A stretch of 64,000 nucleotides of DNA from Gammaproteobacteria bacterium (GCA_029253585.1 JAQWZF010000021.1:62001-126000); one strand, 5' to 3'; numbered from the stretch's first letter, positions 8,344 through 17,481 are shown. Notes: generated from the letters alone by a model not told the origin. Translations and numbers: made by a program.

Positions 8344-9333
8344 CTACTGCTCTTCCATCTCCAGTCGGCGAGCGCCGGCGAGAATGCCAGGCAGTCCATA
8401 GTTGCCTTCGTGACAGGCATATTCATAGGGCTGGGTATCCGTTGTGTTGAACACCATCTCTCCACTCCAGGCTTCGGTGTAGAAAACAGGGTCGGTAACC
8501 TCGAACTCATAGAGAATTTGTTCGTCGGAGTAGCGGCTGAAGCGCTCTACCACCTTCCCTTCGTCCGATAGAGCCGCGATATTCCGAGGCGCTTGCTGTG
8601 GGTGCAAGTTACTAGTCTCAACCACTAGGGTGTCACCATCCCAATGGGCGACAGAATCACCTAGCCAGGGCTTCCAGGCATCCGGACGATGCTCCTTATC
8701 GATTGGTATGATGCGAGCGTCATGCGCCATCTCTACCATGATCATGACATAATCTTCCGTCTGCACGATCTGGTACATATTATTGTAGAGAACGTTGTTC
8801 ATCGGCGGACCACCGGTGCTGCCGAAACCAATTATGCAACGCTCGCCCAGAGCCCGGCCCTCCGGGCCATCGTTGCCCGAAAATTTTGCACGGTTTTCCT
8901 GGCGCAGTTTACTGCCCTGCTCTGAATACGGTATGCGTCCGTTCTCCGGATAGGTAATCCAGGAAGTGCGGTACTCGCCTTTGACATAGCCGAAGGCAGA
9001 ACCCGGGTCAACCCAGAAGGCGTTGTAGCCGCGACCCTGGCCTAGGTCTTGTCCCGATGGCAGCTCGCCCTGCACCTGATTGTCGTCGGTCGCCTGCCGG
9101 ACGTTCTGGTGGTTATTTGCGGTAAGCTCGCGAAGCTGCTCCAGGGGGATAGTAAGACCGATTTCTGCATAGTTGCTGGAGCGCTGCATAGTGGTAATAG
9201 AGGCATTGGTCCAAAACCCTTGCAGGTCTGGCTTGCCAGAGGCCGTTCTGGGCGGTTCGTAATTGTCCGCAGCCAGCGCCGAACTACTTAGCAAAATGGC
9301 GGCCAGTGGAATGAGTTTCTTGAGCGTAATCAT
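8344..9333 (-). CDS. Secreted PRT-GKPD family protein, copy 1 (function unknown)
   Basis: A 329-residue protein with a signal peptide (1-21, ending ALA). The mature start carries PPRTASGKPDLQGFW, the signature I use to name this family. Conserved points are a Cys near residue 165 (ERCIIG), GDSVAHWDGDTLVVET at about 225-240, a TDP motif near 281 and a second Cys near 307 in CHEGNYG. Paralogues at 18192-19082, 39573-40304 and 59852-60835 share most of these points. The two recurring Cys residues could form a disulfide. No reaction is known to me. It is divergent from an ECF sigma factor gene, which might regulate it. Confidence 0.75.
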   Translation of the reverse strand: MITLKKLIPLAAILLSSSALAADNYEPPRTASGKPDLQGFWTNASITTMQRSSNYAEIGLTIPLEQLRELTANNHQNVRQATDDNQVQGELPSGQDLGQGRGYNAFWVDPGSAFGYVKGEYRTSWITYPENGRIPYSEQGSKLRQENRAKFSGNDGPEGRALGERCIIGFGSTGGPPMNNVLYNNMYQIVQTEDYVMIMVEMAHDARIIPIDKEHRPDAWKPWLGDSVAHWDGDTLVVETSNLHPQQAPRNIAALSDEGKVVERFSRYSDEQILYEFEVTDPVFYTEAWSGEMVFNTTDTQPYEYACHEGNYGLPGILAGARRLEMEEQ

Positions 9334-9583
9334 TGTCTTAGTTCTCCGTTAGACCCCGGTTCGAGCCTTGCGATCTTTTTTGAATGCTCTGTAGATGGTA
9401 AGCCATTGAAATTAAACCACTACCTTGCATTAATCAAGCGCTATTCGGCGAGCTTAACGGTCTGTCACACACTATGCTTGCGCTGCCTTGGATGCGCGGA
9501 GAACGCCCTGCTACACTCCAAAATCAGCTCGCCGCCTGAACCGAATGGACGGAATAGCCGACCTATATATATGGGTAAACTCT

Positions 9584-10126
9584 ATGCGCGACATAAAAGA
9601 ACGCAGTTTCAACGAATGGCTCGTTATCGAGAGCCAACGGGGAAAAATTGAAGCGTTCAATACCCTGCTTGGAAACTGGGAGCAACGCTATTTCTTGTAC
9701 GCCCTGAATCGGCTGAAGAGTAGAGAGGCGGCGAGGGATGTGACACAGGAGAGCCTTATCTCGATAAGCAAAGGCCTGCATAGGCTCTCCGATCCAGCCA
9801 CTTACCCGAAATGGAGTTTCCGCATCGTCGAGAGACGCTGCGTGGACTGGCTACGAAAGACAATAAGGGAGAGAGAGTTTCTTCAGGCGCAGGACGAATT
9901 GTCAGAAGTCCCTGTTAGCGATGGCATGGAAGAGAAACTCACTGTCGAACAACTGTTGTCGAAGATGGATTCAAGCCTGGCAACGACGCTAAGGCTCTAC
10001 TATTTAGAATCGTTAACAATTCTGGAAATAGCCGAGATTATCGATATTCCTGCCGGCACCGTAAAGTCGCGACTTTTTTACGCACGCAAGGTGATGGCGA
10101 AATTACTGGAGAATGATCATGAGTGA
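9584..10126 (+). CDS. RNA polymerase ECF sigma factor (upstream of DUF6768 gene)
   Basis: I choose ATG 9584 (180 residues, MRDIKERSFNEW), since upstream ATGs at 9545 or 9488 add residues unlike sigma region 2. Region 2 includes EAARDVTQESLI (about residues 49-60), the core-binding and -10 recognition part. Region 4 includes YYLESLTILEIAEIIDIPAG then TVKSRLFYAR, a helix-turn-helix for -35 binding. It directs RNA polymerase to a small regulon. It overlaps the DUF6768 gene by 8 bases, suggesting translational coupling. It is divergent from the first PRT-GKPD gene, a plausible target. Confidence 0.9.
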   Translation: MRDIKERSFNEWLVIESQRGKIEAFNTLLGNWEQRYFLYALNRLKSREAARDVTQESLISISKGLHRLSDPATYPKWSFRIVERRCVDWLRKTIREREFLQAQDELSEVPVSDGMEEKLTVEQLLSKMDSSLATTLRLYYLESLTILEIAEIIDIPAGTVKSRLFYARKVMAKLLENDHE

Positions 10127-10496
10127 TATTGACGAGAAAATCCGCAACGCCCTAATGGCCGAGGACCAAAAAGCCATCGATGAAATTGACGACGGTGCCG
10201 GGCTGTTCGAACTGATAGGCCTCACCTTCAAAGGCAAGCAGGGTTGGATATCTTACTACATGTACTTTCTTGGACTGGTGGTTGCCACCGCCCTCGTCTA
10301 CTTCGTCACACAGTATCTAGGTGCTGCGGACATTAAAACCAGCCTGAACTGGGCACTGCTGATCCTGGGCTGCCTGTTCATAATTACACTGCTTAAGATT
10401 CTAGGCTGGCAACAGATTCAGAGGGCAGAACTAATACGCGAGATCAAACGGTTAGAGATGCGCATCATGCTGGTTGCAGAACAGAATTCGAAATAG
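10119..10496 (+). CDS. DUF6768 family membrane protein, likely partner of the ECF sigma factor
   Basis: A 125-residue protein starting at ATG 10119 inside the sigma gene's end. It begins MSDIDEKIRNAL, carries GLFELIGLTF, then two membrane helices at about residues 47-65 and 77-96. It finishes with a short coiled coil (ELIREIKRLEMRIMLV). This matches DUF6768. The overlap with the sigma gene and the small two-helix form suggest it controls or tethers the sigma factor at the membrane, an anti-sigma-like role inferred from position. No zinc-binding anti-sigma motif is visible. A convergent DUF6351 gene follows. Confidence 0.7.
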   Translation: MSDIDEKIRNALMAEDQKAIDEIDDGAGLFELIGLTFKGKQGWISYYMYFLGLVVATALVYFVTQYLGAADIKTSLNWALLILGCLFIITLLKILGWQQIQRAELIREIKRLEMRIMLVAEQNSK

Positions 10497-10532
10497 ATAC
10501 CAAGAATGCATCTACACACTCTGTCGCTAATG

Positions 10533-12845
10533 CTAATAGAGCTTGTTGATCGGAGAGGGACCGAAAGATTTCCAGGTGCCCTGATGCCTGGAGCCACTGC
10601 TATCACCCCGCGGCCAGTCGCAGACTCCCTCCGGGAACGCGGCGAGCAACTGCTGATACTGTTCGATCGTAAACGAAACACCATAGTCAGCCAGGTCGAT
10701 AGGCTTTAACTCACAGCTAACGATATCATTAGCCAGGGGCGCACCGGCGATTTGCCTGGGTGTTTGATATCTAGGGTAAAGCTGCCCGCAGCGTGATGCC
10801 GAATTGAACTGAAGCGTCTCCTCTACGAGCTCAACAGCCTCTGACGTTGTGTCCCAGCAGCTATCGACTAGATTAGACGGTCTAGCCCGCGCAACCTTGC
10901 GCTCTGGGTCGGCTTCCAGGCTATCTTTTTGAATTGCCCGGACCCAGCTGTCCATCTGTCTAAAAAGATTGCCCAGGTCGCCTTGTCCTTCGATGAAATC
11001 CCATTGACCGCCCACGTGCATGACGTGATTGTCTGCATGGCCATTCGCGTTTATCAGTCTCGCTCGCGTAGAAAATTGATGCACGATCATGTGGATGTCG
11101 CCACCCTCCCGATGATCGTTATAGCTGCGATAGTCAATGACAGGCGTCGCAGCCAGGCCCGCACCACCGAACAAGATTCGTCCGGATTCGATAGCTCGCT
11201 TCGTCGCCTGCCCATCGGCTCGATGGCGCTCCGGGACATGATTCATATCACGATCGAATCCACCTATGCCCTGATTCAAGTCTACGAATTGCTGCGCGGT
11301 AATGAGGCCCTCATTCAGCGCCTGCAAGCCATACTGCACACCCACGTTATCGAGCGGTCGCTGCGCCAGGGACTGTGATGGGTCTAGTGGATTTGCAGTA
11401 GTGCCGTAGACGTTGACGCTATGATCATACACCGTAGCCCTCACTCCCTCTGGGTTTCCAGGGGAATAGAGGTTGTCCTGTAAGGCAGGAATGCTTACTT
11501 CCCCACCCTGTTCCTCCAGCGCTGTATCGATATTGGTCAGCGGATCGAGGCGCGCCGCACCGCGACTCAGATTCGCGATTGAATCGAACACGCCGAAGCC
11601 CGAAACGGCTCGCTGCTGCTCCCTGGTGAAAGCCTCATCACCAAGCTGACTAAAGTAGTTGTTCAGTAGCCTCGCGTCCGCAAGAGTAAAGATGGTGGCG
11701 GTGGTTACATCGGGAAAACTGGACGAGACGATGATGCCATCGAATACTCCGGGGTAGTTATCCGCAGTTTGGTGCGACTGATAGGAGCCTCCCGATGCGC
11801 CTGTAGCAATGGTGTAATCCGGCTCTCCATAGTGTTCGATGAATTGCTCTTTCACCATGATATGGGTTTCAGACGCCAGCAGGTCGTTACAATTCTGGCC
11901 GAATACATTCAGAGTTGCCGAGGTCAGTGCATAGCCCATCTCGAACAGCCCGCGCCGCATTACTCCCCCAGTCCTGTTTCCCTGCTGGTACCAACCTGTG
12001 CGACAACCGCCACCGTGGGTATACACCAGATTGTTGTTCCAATTAGAACTGCGGTTCCAGGGATCCAGAAACCGCGAGCCGCTGAGCGGGTTGTGTAGCA
12101 TGGCTATCTCATAGATCGCCCTATTCACCGTACCCGTTTCAACGCGCACGATATAAGGCTGATCTGTCTTACCCATTACGGTGATCAGGCCCATGTCCTC
12201 GGGAAGCACTGCAGCTCCATCATCTGGCAGGGGCTTGAAGGCCTCATCGGCATCGGACCAGTACACATAGTCGACTCGCGTAGCGATGCTGCAGTTTAAA
12301 TCGAGTGCAGAACCTAATGTCGCGCCGGCCACGGTTTCGAATTGTTCGCTCTGGCAATAGAAGGGTTGCTCATGTGGGCCAGAAATAATCGGACCGCTGC
12401 GTGGGTAGTTAGTCAGCCTAAGTGATGCACTAAGTTGAGTGCCGGTGGCTGTCACCTCGAGCATACTGTCTCCGCCGGGCATGCCCGACAGCAGTGCCTG
12501 TAGCGATTGCGACGAGCTAGTCCTAAAAAGATTGCTCACATCGCTTCCATTAAGACTAATTCTGAGCTGGGCGGGATTTATCGAGGCCGCATAAGTAAGC
12601 TCTACCAAAACATCGCCGCCGCTGATCAACCAAGGCTTGGTAGATACCGTACGCAGGCGAATCTCCGCCACGTCGCTTTGCTCGACATCGCTTTGAGCGC
12701 TGTCGCTGGCGGAGGTCGCAATTGGCTCTTCTGTTGAACAGGACAACAGAAGACCTAGAACGGCCAGGCAGGCAAATGCTCGGAGACGGTAGATCGACTT
12801 ACTCGAAACCGGAAGAGACTGGACAGCGGAACTCGTTGCAGACAT
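10533..12845 (-). CDS. DUF6351 family lipoprotein, alpha/beta-hydrolase-like
   Basis: I choose the start at 12845 (770 residues), which gives a lipoprotein signal with LLLSC near residue 36; an upstream start would only lengthen the N-terminus. An N-terminal beta-sandwich-like region is followed by a hydrolase-like core with YTHGGGCRTGW and a nucleophile-elbow-like GASGGSYQSHQ. This arrangement recalls tannase-like esterases and fits DUF6351. Many Cys residues suggest disulfides in the periplasm. It probably hydrolyses an ester, but the substrate is unknown. It is convergent with the sigma/DUF6768 pair and divergent from the YkgJ gene. Confidence 0.7.
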   Translation of the reverse strand: MSATSSAVQSLPVSSKSIYRLRAFACLAVLGLLLSCSTEEPIATSASDSAQSDVEQSDVAEIRLRTVSTKPWLISGGDVLVELTYAASINPAQLRISLNGSDVSNLFRTSSSQSLQALLSGMPGGDSMLEVTATGTQLSASLRLTNYPRSGPIISGPHEQPFYCQSEQFETVAGATLGSALDLNCSIATRVDYVYWSDADEAFKPLPDDGAAVLPEDMGLITVMGKTDQPYIVRVETGTVNRAIYEIAMLHNPLSGSRFLDPWNRSSNWNNNLVYTHGGGCRTGWYQQGNRTGGVMRRGLFEMGYALTSATLNVFGQNCNDLLASETHIMVKEQFIEHYGEPDYTIATGASGGSYQSHQTADNYPGVFDGIIVSSSFPDVTTATIFTLADARLLNNYFSQLGDEAFTREQQRAVSGFGVFDSIANLSRGAARLDPLTNIDTALEEQGGEVSIPALQDNLYSPGNPEGVRATVYDHSVNVYGTTANPLDPSQSLAQRPLDNVGVQYGLQALNEGLITAQQFVDLNQGIGGFDRDMNHVPERHRADGQATKRAIESGRILFGGAGLAATPVIDYRSYNDHREGGDIHMIVHQFSTRARLINANGHADNHVMHVGGQWDFIEGQGDLGNLFRQMDSWVRAIQKDSLEADPERKVARARPSNLVDSCWDTTSEAVELVEETLQFNSASRCGQLYPRYQTPRQIAGAPLANDIVSCELKPIDLADYGVSFTIEQYQQLLAAFPEGVCDWPRGDSSGSRHQGTWKSFGPSPINKLY

Positions 12846-13018
12846 ACGTGCATTCCTCAGGAACAAGGCTTTATTCTGGCTAGCATTGACGGCAATGTAA
12901 AGCAGGCTGGGGTTTGCAATGAAGCATACTCTTTCAGGGGAAAGCAGTGTTAGAATTGTCCACTCGATAAAGCAAAACAATAGTCGAGTTTGTACGGAAC
13001 ATTTAATGGGTAGGGGAT

Positions 13019-13465
13019 ATGGACGCGAAGAATTCTATTAAGATAGTTGAAGTAGAAAAAGACGGTAAAATAATAGAGGTCTCCCTCGACAAGAAGTGCT
13101 CAAAGTGTAAGAAGTCTATTTGTTGTAACTCGATCAACCAGAAGATTCCAACGCCGAAAACCAAGGAAGATTTTGACCACCTGCTCTGGCAGGTTTCCCA
13201 TGAGGGCATCAATATTTTTAAGGATGCCGATGGCTGGTTTCTGCATATTGAGACAAACTGCAGCCACCTCTTGCCACATGGTGTCTGCGGCATCTACGAA
13301 ACTCGGCCTTGGGTATGTCGCGAGTACGACAACGATTTCTGCGAATTCGATGAATCTATAAAAGATGCTAGCGAATTCTTTTTCTCTACACACAAAAAAC
13401 TCGAGAAGTACTGCCGCAAACGATTTAAGAAATGGGATAAACGCTTCACTATCTATGAGAGTTAA
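13019..13465 (+). CDS. YkgJ-family cysteine-cluster protein
   Basis: A 148-residue cytoplasmic protein with the YkgJ-type cluster: KCSKCKKSICC at about residues 26-36, NCSHLLPHGVCGIY at about 80-93 and RPWVCREYDNDFC at about 96-108. The eight or so cysteines should bind zinc or an iron-sulfur cluster. Family members occur widely without a firmly assigned reaction. The basic C-terminus (KKLEKYCRKRFKKWDKR) could touch nucleic acid or protein. The secreted-protein gene at 13455 starts inside its last codons (11-base overlap), so the two are probably translated together. Confidence 0.8.
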   Translation: MDAKNSIKIVEVEKDGKIIEVSLDKKCSKCKKSICCNSINQKIPTPKTKEDFDHLLWQVSHEGINIFKDADGWFLHIETNCSHLLPHGVCGIYETRPWVCREYDNDFCEFDESIKDASEFFFSTHKKLEKYCRKRFKKWDKRFTIYES

Positions 13466-14123
13466 GCTGCCAAGCATTCTGCCGCCAACGCGAATAGCCC
13501 TATTCGCGCTGGCACCGCTTTACTTCTCACACGCCCTATCCCAGGAAATAGACTTCCAGAACAGCATCGACAAAAGCAGCGAAGCCTTGGTCACACTGGA
13601 CCTTAAGGCGAGCGACTGTCTACAGGCTCTCGATTCTAATGACAAACCCCAAGCCCCCTGCAACGATTTCCTGAACTCTCTGGACGGCGAGCTAATGTCT
13701 GGCTATCTCGAACAATGCAGTCTCTTGAAAGGCTGGAGAGACGACCACATCGATCAGAGTTTAGCGTCCCGGCCGAATACCGGCAGCGGGAACAACTATG
13801 AGATGCTAAGAAGGCTCGTCGCAATCGAATATACCTGCGGCGAGAACTCGCTACGCAGCAGAACTCAATTTGTGGTTGTCGCCTTCAATCGACTAAGCAG
13901 TAATTCGGCAAACTCTGCAAGCTCCGTCACTAGTGCGGCAACGATCAGCCGCCAGCTCTATGAGAATCGTTTTAACGCGCTTGAGAACAGAGAAAGAGAG
14001 CGCCTTCAAGATGCTATACGGAGTCAACAAGACAGAAGCCAGAGGGAGACCAATCAGCAGTTTAATGATTTGGAAAACGAACTAATTCGGCAACAGATAC
14101 AAAATTCGAACCGGCCAAACTGA
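13455..14123 (+). CDS. Secreted protein of unknown function, coiled-coil C-terminus
   Basis: Start chosen at ATG 13455 (222 residues), because a signal peptide (MRVKLPSILPPTRIALFALA ... SHALSQ) begins there. The mature part has four cysteines (SDCLQ, APCNDF, EQCSLL, YTCGEN), probably paired as two disulfides. It ends in a charged, glutamine-rich helix from about residue 175 (RERERLQDAIRSQQDRSQRE). I do not recognise a family. The overlap with the YkgJ gene suggests co-expression, although one product is cytoplasmic and the other exported. Confidence 0.65.
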   Translation: MRVKLPSILPPTRIALFALAPLYFSHALSQEIDFQNSIDKSSEALVTLDLKASDCLQALDSNDKPQAPCNDFLNSLDGELMSGYLEQCSLLKGWRDDHIDQSLASRPNTGSGNNYEMLRRLVAIEYTCGENSLRSRTQFVVVAFNRLSSNSANSASSVTSAATISRQLYENRFNALENRERERLQDAIRSQQDRSQRETNQQFNDLENELIRQQIQNSNRPN

Positions 14124-14146
14124 TTTTAACCGCTTATCCTTTAATA

Positions 14147-15328
14147 CTAGTAGAGAACGAGAAAACTCCCATCGGGTAACTGGGCCGTTGCTGGAAAGCT
14201 AAAATTAGGAATAGTAATTTCCTCGGCAAATGCGAGAGCTTGCGCGGCGCCATCCGCTGTCATTAAGCGCATATTCAATCTTCCTCCCCGTGTGTGACTT
14301 ATTCCCTCAGCCCAAACTATCAATCTCTCGCCTGCCTCGTTAATTGCAATAGAGGGGTTCTTCTGTCGCGTTTTCATGAATGGCTCAGCCACAGTCTGGG
14401 CCTGTTGTTCCGAGCCCAGCTTCATCTGCACAATGCGCCCCTCGGTCTCGAATACCAACCACTGATCCGACGCCCCATCGACTGTAATGTCGTTGGTGCT
14501 AAGCGGACAGGCGGACAACTCCCATTCTTGCAGCGGCGACAATTCAGCATAGCTGCCTGACTGCAACGCATCATCTCCTAATTGCAACGTCAACGTCTGC
14601 ATATGACGACCCACTCCGTCTATGGCTGACCTATAGGCAACAGAAAGCTCATCGTGCTGCGCAAAATTTGTTGCCAGTGAGCAACAGGCACAGGCGCCAA
14701 GCTCCTTATTGCCTACCTGCATTTCGTCGCTGAACGACGCACCTGAATCGCTGGAGAGTCGACCATATACGGTTCGTTCATATTCGCGGCTAAGACTACC
14801 TGCTCCCCAAACTATTGCCACTTGTGATCCCAGGACCGCGACGTCGGCGCCAGCGTCCAGACCCTCACCAAACATCTCCACCACAGCTTCCTGAACTTCG
14901 AATTGAGTTCGCTCGATATTGGAACGGGTATAGAAATACTGGTTATCTCGGGGCAAATACCAGACCACATGAACGCGGCCGTCACCTCCCACTGCCATTG
15001 AGGCTCTAGCGATAGAAAAGGTGCGAATATCGGAGGCGCTACTGGATACCTTAACCGGGAGCCCGAAACGCTTCTCATTCGTCATATACTGCCGGTAGTA
15101 GAGATTTCCCTCGCGCGCACTGGGAGCCGAGAGGCGTTTCTTGAAATAGAGGAGATGGACATTGCCGCTCTCATCGACAGACAGGCGAGGCTGCACACCC
15201 CCGTCCGGCGTTTTCTGAATATGAATTTCTGCCAGGGCAGCACTTCCCGTAAACAGCGCCAAGAGCACAGTAAGCAAACGCAGGGCGGCTGCTGTTCCGC
15301 CAAGAGTTGTAGTGGTAATTCTTTTCAT
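14147..15328 (-). CDS. Secreted BNR/sialidase-like beta-propeller protein
   Basis: Start chosen at 15328 (393 residues), giving a signal peptide that ends ALAEI near residue 33. The body has repeats like VQPRLSVDESGNVHLLYF, MAVGGDGRVHVVWY and SSDSGASFSDEM. The last is an Asp-box-like element as in BNR or sialidase propellers. A striking CACC cluster (GACACCSL) sits mid-protein, with another Cys at LSACPLS. No sialidase catalytic arginine triad can be confirmed, so binding rather than hydrolysis is equally likely. It is divergent from the cytochrome c' gene at 15532. Confidence 0.6.
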   Translation of the reverse strand: MKRITTTTLGGTAAALRLLTVLLALFTGSAALAEIHIQKTPDGGVQPRLSVDESGNVHLLYFKKRLSAPSAREGNLYYRQYMTNEKRFGLPVKVSSSASDIRTFSIARASMAVGGDGRVHVVWYLPRDNQYFYTRSNIERTQFEVQEAVVEMFGEGLDAGADVAVLGSQVAIVWGAGSLSREYERTVYGRLSSDSGASFSDEMQVGNKELGACACCSLATNFAQHDELSVAYRSAIDGVGRHMQTLTLQLGDDALQSGSYAELSPLQEWELSACPLSTNDITVDGASDQWLVFETEGRIVQMKLGSEQQAQTVAEPFMKTRQKNPSIAINEAGERLIVWAEGISHTRGGRLNMRLMTADGAAQALAFAEEITIPNFSFPATAQLPDGSFLVLY

Positions 15329-15531
15329 AGACCAGCTATCCCGAGGAGTTAGCGTGAATTTCTTCCTACCCAAAGTAGAATAAAAGCCCAAATTAGTGCA
15401 GACTTTGCTAGCGGTGAATGACCACCGCGGATAGACATCATAACAGCAATTTCCGGCGAAATTGAATTCCGACACCCTCGACAAAAAACGGGATAGCCGC
15501 AAATTAAGGCGCTTCTGCGCAGGGATATGAC

Positions 15532-16050
15532 ATGCAAATTTTGGCGAGCAAACTTACTAACTCCACCCTACTCCTATTGATCAGCGTCATATTGGCTGCC
15601 TGCTCGGCACCGGAAGAAAACGGAACGGCGCAAAGCAGCGCCGACCCGACATTTAATACCGCATTGGGCGTACAAGACATCATGTCTTTGGTGCTGGAGC
15701 CCGCCTCAGATATCCTCTGGGACTCGGGTGGCTGGGTACTGGATGCCTCCGGCTACGAGGAGCTGTACCCCACTACCGATGAAGGCTGGGCCTATGTCCG
15801 CGCTCAGGCAGCGACGGTAGTAGAATCGGGCAATATGCTCGCACTGCCGGGCAGAGCGGAAGACAACGACGCCTGGATGATCTATTCCAAGGGGCTAAGT
15901 GAAGCCGGCATTCTGGCAATGGAGGCCGCGGCAACACAGAATGAAGAAGATTTCTTTCAGGCTGGCGCCCAGCTCTATAGCGTATGTACGGCCTGTCATC
16001 AGGCTTACAACCCCGACATCAATAACCGCTTCGACGACGAAGCAGACTAA
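15532..16050 (+). CDS. Cytochrome c'-like lipoprotein
   Basis: A 172-residue protein with a lipobox (VILAAC, Cys24) and one haem-binding motif CTACH at residues 152-156 near the C-terminus. The helical body before it is typical of the four-helix cytochrome c' and c-556 type. It would be a periplasmic, lipid-anchored haem protein for electron transfer or gas and nitric oxide binding. Downstream, only 3 bases away, is the HupE/UreJ gene, then an anchored protein, forming a likely three-gene operon. It is divergent from the BNR propeller gene. Confidence 0.8.
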   Translation: MQILASKLTNSTLLLLISVILAACSAPEENGTAQSSADPTFNTALGVQDIMSLVLEPASDILWDSGGWVLDASGYEELYPTTDEGWAYVRAQAATVVESGNMLALPGRAEDNDAWMIYSKGLSEAGILAMEAAATQNEEDFFQAGAQLYSVCTACHQAYNPDINNRFDDEAD

Positions 16051-16053
16051 GCA

Positions 16054-16767
16054 TTGATGAATACTTCGATGCTGCGAACAGTGATTTTTCCCAAGCCACT
16101 ACTGCTCGCGCTCTCGTTTTTTTCGCTGAATGCATTCGGCCATACTATCGAAGGTGGTGATGCGAGTTTCGTAGAGGCGATCGATGGCCCTGCAATCGTG
16201 CCCTTCATCTACCTTGGCGCCAAGCACATGGTGACCGGTTATGATCATCTGCTATTCCTTTTAGGCGTCATCTTCTTCTTGTATCGCCCCAAGCACGTTG
16301 TTCAGTACGTCACCCTGTTCGCTATCGGACACAGCATCACCCTGCTACTCGGTGTGTTGGCAAACCTGCAAGTTAATGCCTATTTCATCGATGCGATCAT
16401 CGGACTGTCGATTGTATATAAAGCCTTCGAAAATATAGACGGCTTCAAGCGTCTGCTGGGCTTCGAACCAAATACCAAGATTGCTGTCTTCGTCTTTGGG
16501 CTTTTTCATGGACTGGGGCTTGCAACCAAGTTGCAGGAGTTCGACCTTTCAGAAAATGGCTTGGTTATAAACATCATCAGCTTCAATGTCGGCGTTGAAA
16601 TCGGGCAGATTCTGGCGTTATCCGCAGTATTTTTGATTCTGAGTGTTTGGAGAACCCGCTCCAGCTACTTGCGACATTCATTTATTACCAACACTGCCCT
16701 TATGACCGGCGGATTCCTACTCGCTGGCTATCAATTCAGTGCTTTTCTATTGCAGCCGCCTTTCTAG
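16054..16767 (+). CDS. HupE/UreJ-family membrane protein
   Basis: A 237-residue membrane protein with a signal-like N-terminus ending NAFG, followed by HTIEGG. HupE/UreJ motifs follow: GYDHLLFLLGV (about residues 62-72), AIGHSITL (about 90-97) and LFHGLGLA (about 149-156). It has six or seven membrane helices. Family members move or bind nickel or other metals, and many are of unproved function. The His residues in these helices are candidate metal ligands. It follows the cytochrome c' gene by 3 bases. No hydrogenase or urease genes occur in the window, so a classic nickel-enzyme role is not supported. Confidence 0.85.
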   Translation: MMNTSMLRTVIFPKPLLLALSFFSLNAFGHTIEGGDASFVEAIDGPAIVPFIYLGAKHMVTGYDHLLFLLGVIFFLYRPKHVVQYVTLFAIGHSITLLLGVLANLQVNAYFIDAIIGLSIVYKAFENIDGFKRLLGFEPNTKIAVFVFGLFHGLGLATKLQEFDLSENGLVINIISFNVGVEIGQILALSAVFLILSVWRTRSSYLRHSFITNTALMTGGFLLAGYQFSAFLLQPPF

Positions 16768-16810
16768 GCTCATTTACAAACCCCAGTTATTGAAATAATG
16801 GAGACACCTC

Positions 16811-17377
16811 GTGGCCGAAACAGATAGCAACACGCCGCCTTCTACGAAGAACATTCTCATCGCATTCGCCGTATCTTTTGTGGTTGCCCTTGTCGTGCTG
16901 TTCAGCTTTATCCTTCCTGCCGAGTTCGGCTCGGATCCGCTGGGCACCGGCGAGTTGTTAGGGCTGAACGTACTAGGCCAGGAAGAGAATCCCTTCGAGG
17001 AGCAGCTTGAGGTGCACAAGTCTGACTACGTAGAATTTATACTCGGGCCCTTCGAGTCGGTCGAATACAAGTATCTGCTGGATATGGATGCCTCCATGCT
17101 CTTCAGCTGGGTGGCCGACGGAGAACTCTACTACGATATGCATGCCGAGCCAGCTGGCCTGGGCGAAGACTATGCCGAGAGCTTCGAACAGGGCACAGGG
17201 GAGAGCCGCATGGGCTCATTTCATGCGCCCTTTACTGGAATTCATGGCTGGTTCTGGGAGAACCGAGGCTCGCAGACCATTACACTGCAGCTACACTCTT
17301 CAGGTTTTTACGTGAACTCAACGGTATTCCGCGATGGCGGCAGCTATGAACGCGAATTGCTAACGGTGACTGACTGA
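16811..17377 (+). CDS. Membrane-anchored periplasmic protein, third gene of the cytochrome c'/HupE operon
   Basis: A 188-residue protein starting at GTG 16811. It has a single membrane helix at about residues 15-35 and a periplasmic domain of about 150 residues holding repeated aromatic and glycine motifs (FSWVADGELYYDMHAEP, GIHGWFWENRG). Such proteins are found beside HupE/UreJ genes and are called transmembrane anchor proteins, without a defined reaction. It follows the HupE gene by 43 bases and ends before a bidirectional terminator. A partner in metal or haem handling is an inference from context. Confidence 0.6.
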   Translation: MAETDSNTPPSTKNILIAFAVSFVVALVVLFSFILPAEFGSDPLGTGELLGLNVLGQEENPFEEQLEVHKSDYVEFILGPFESVEYKYLLDMDASMLFSWVADGELYYDMHAEPAGLGEDYAESFEQGTGESRMGSFHAPFTGIHGWFWENRGSQTITLQLHSSGFYVNSTVFRDGGSYERELLTVTD

Positions 17378-17481
17378 TAGTTCCAAACTGATTGCTACAA
17401 GAGGGTAGTTACAGGCTAACTGTAACTGGAAGAGCTGCTATCCATAGCGATATACCCAGAGCCTGAAGAAACTCAGGCAAA

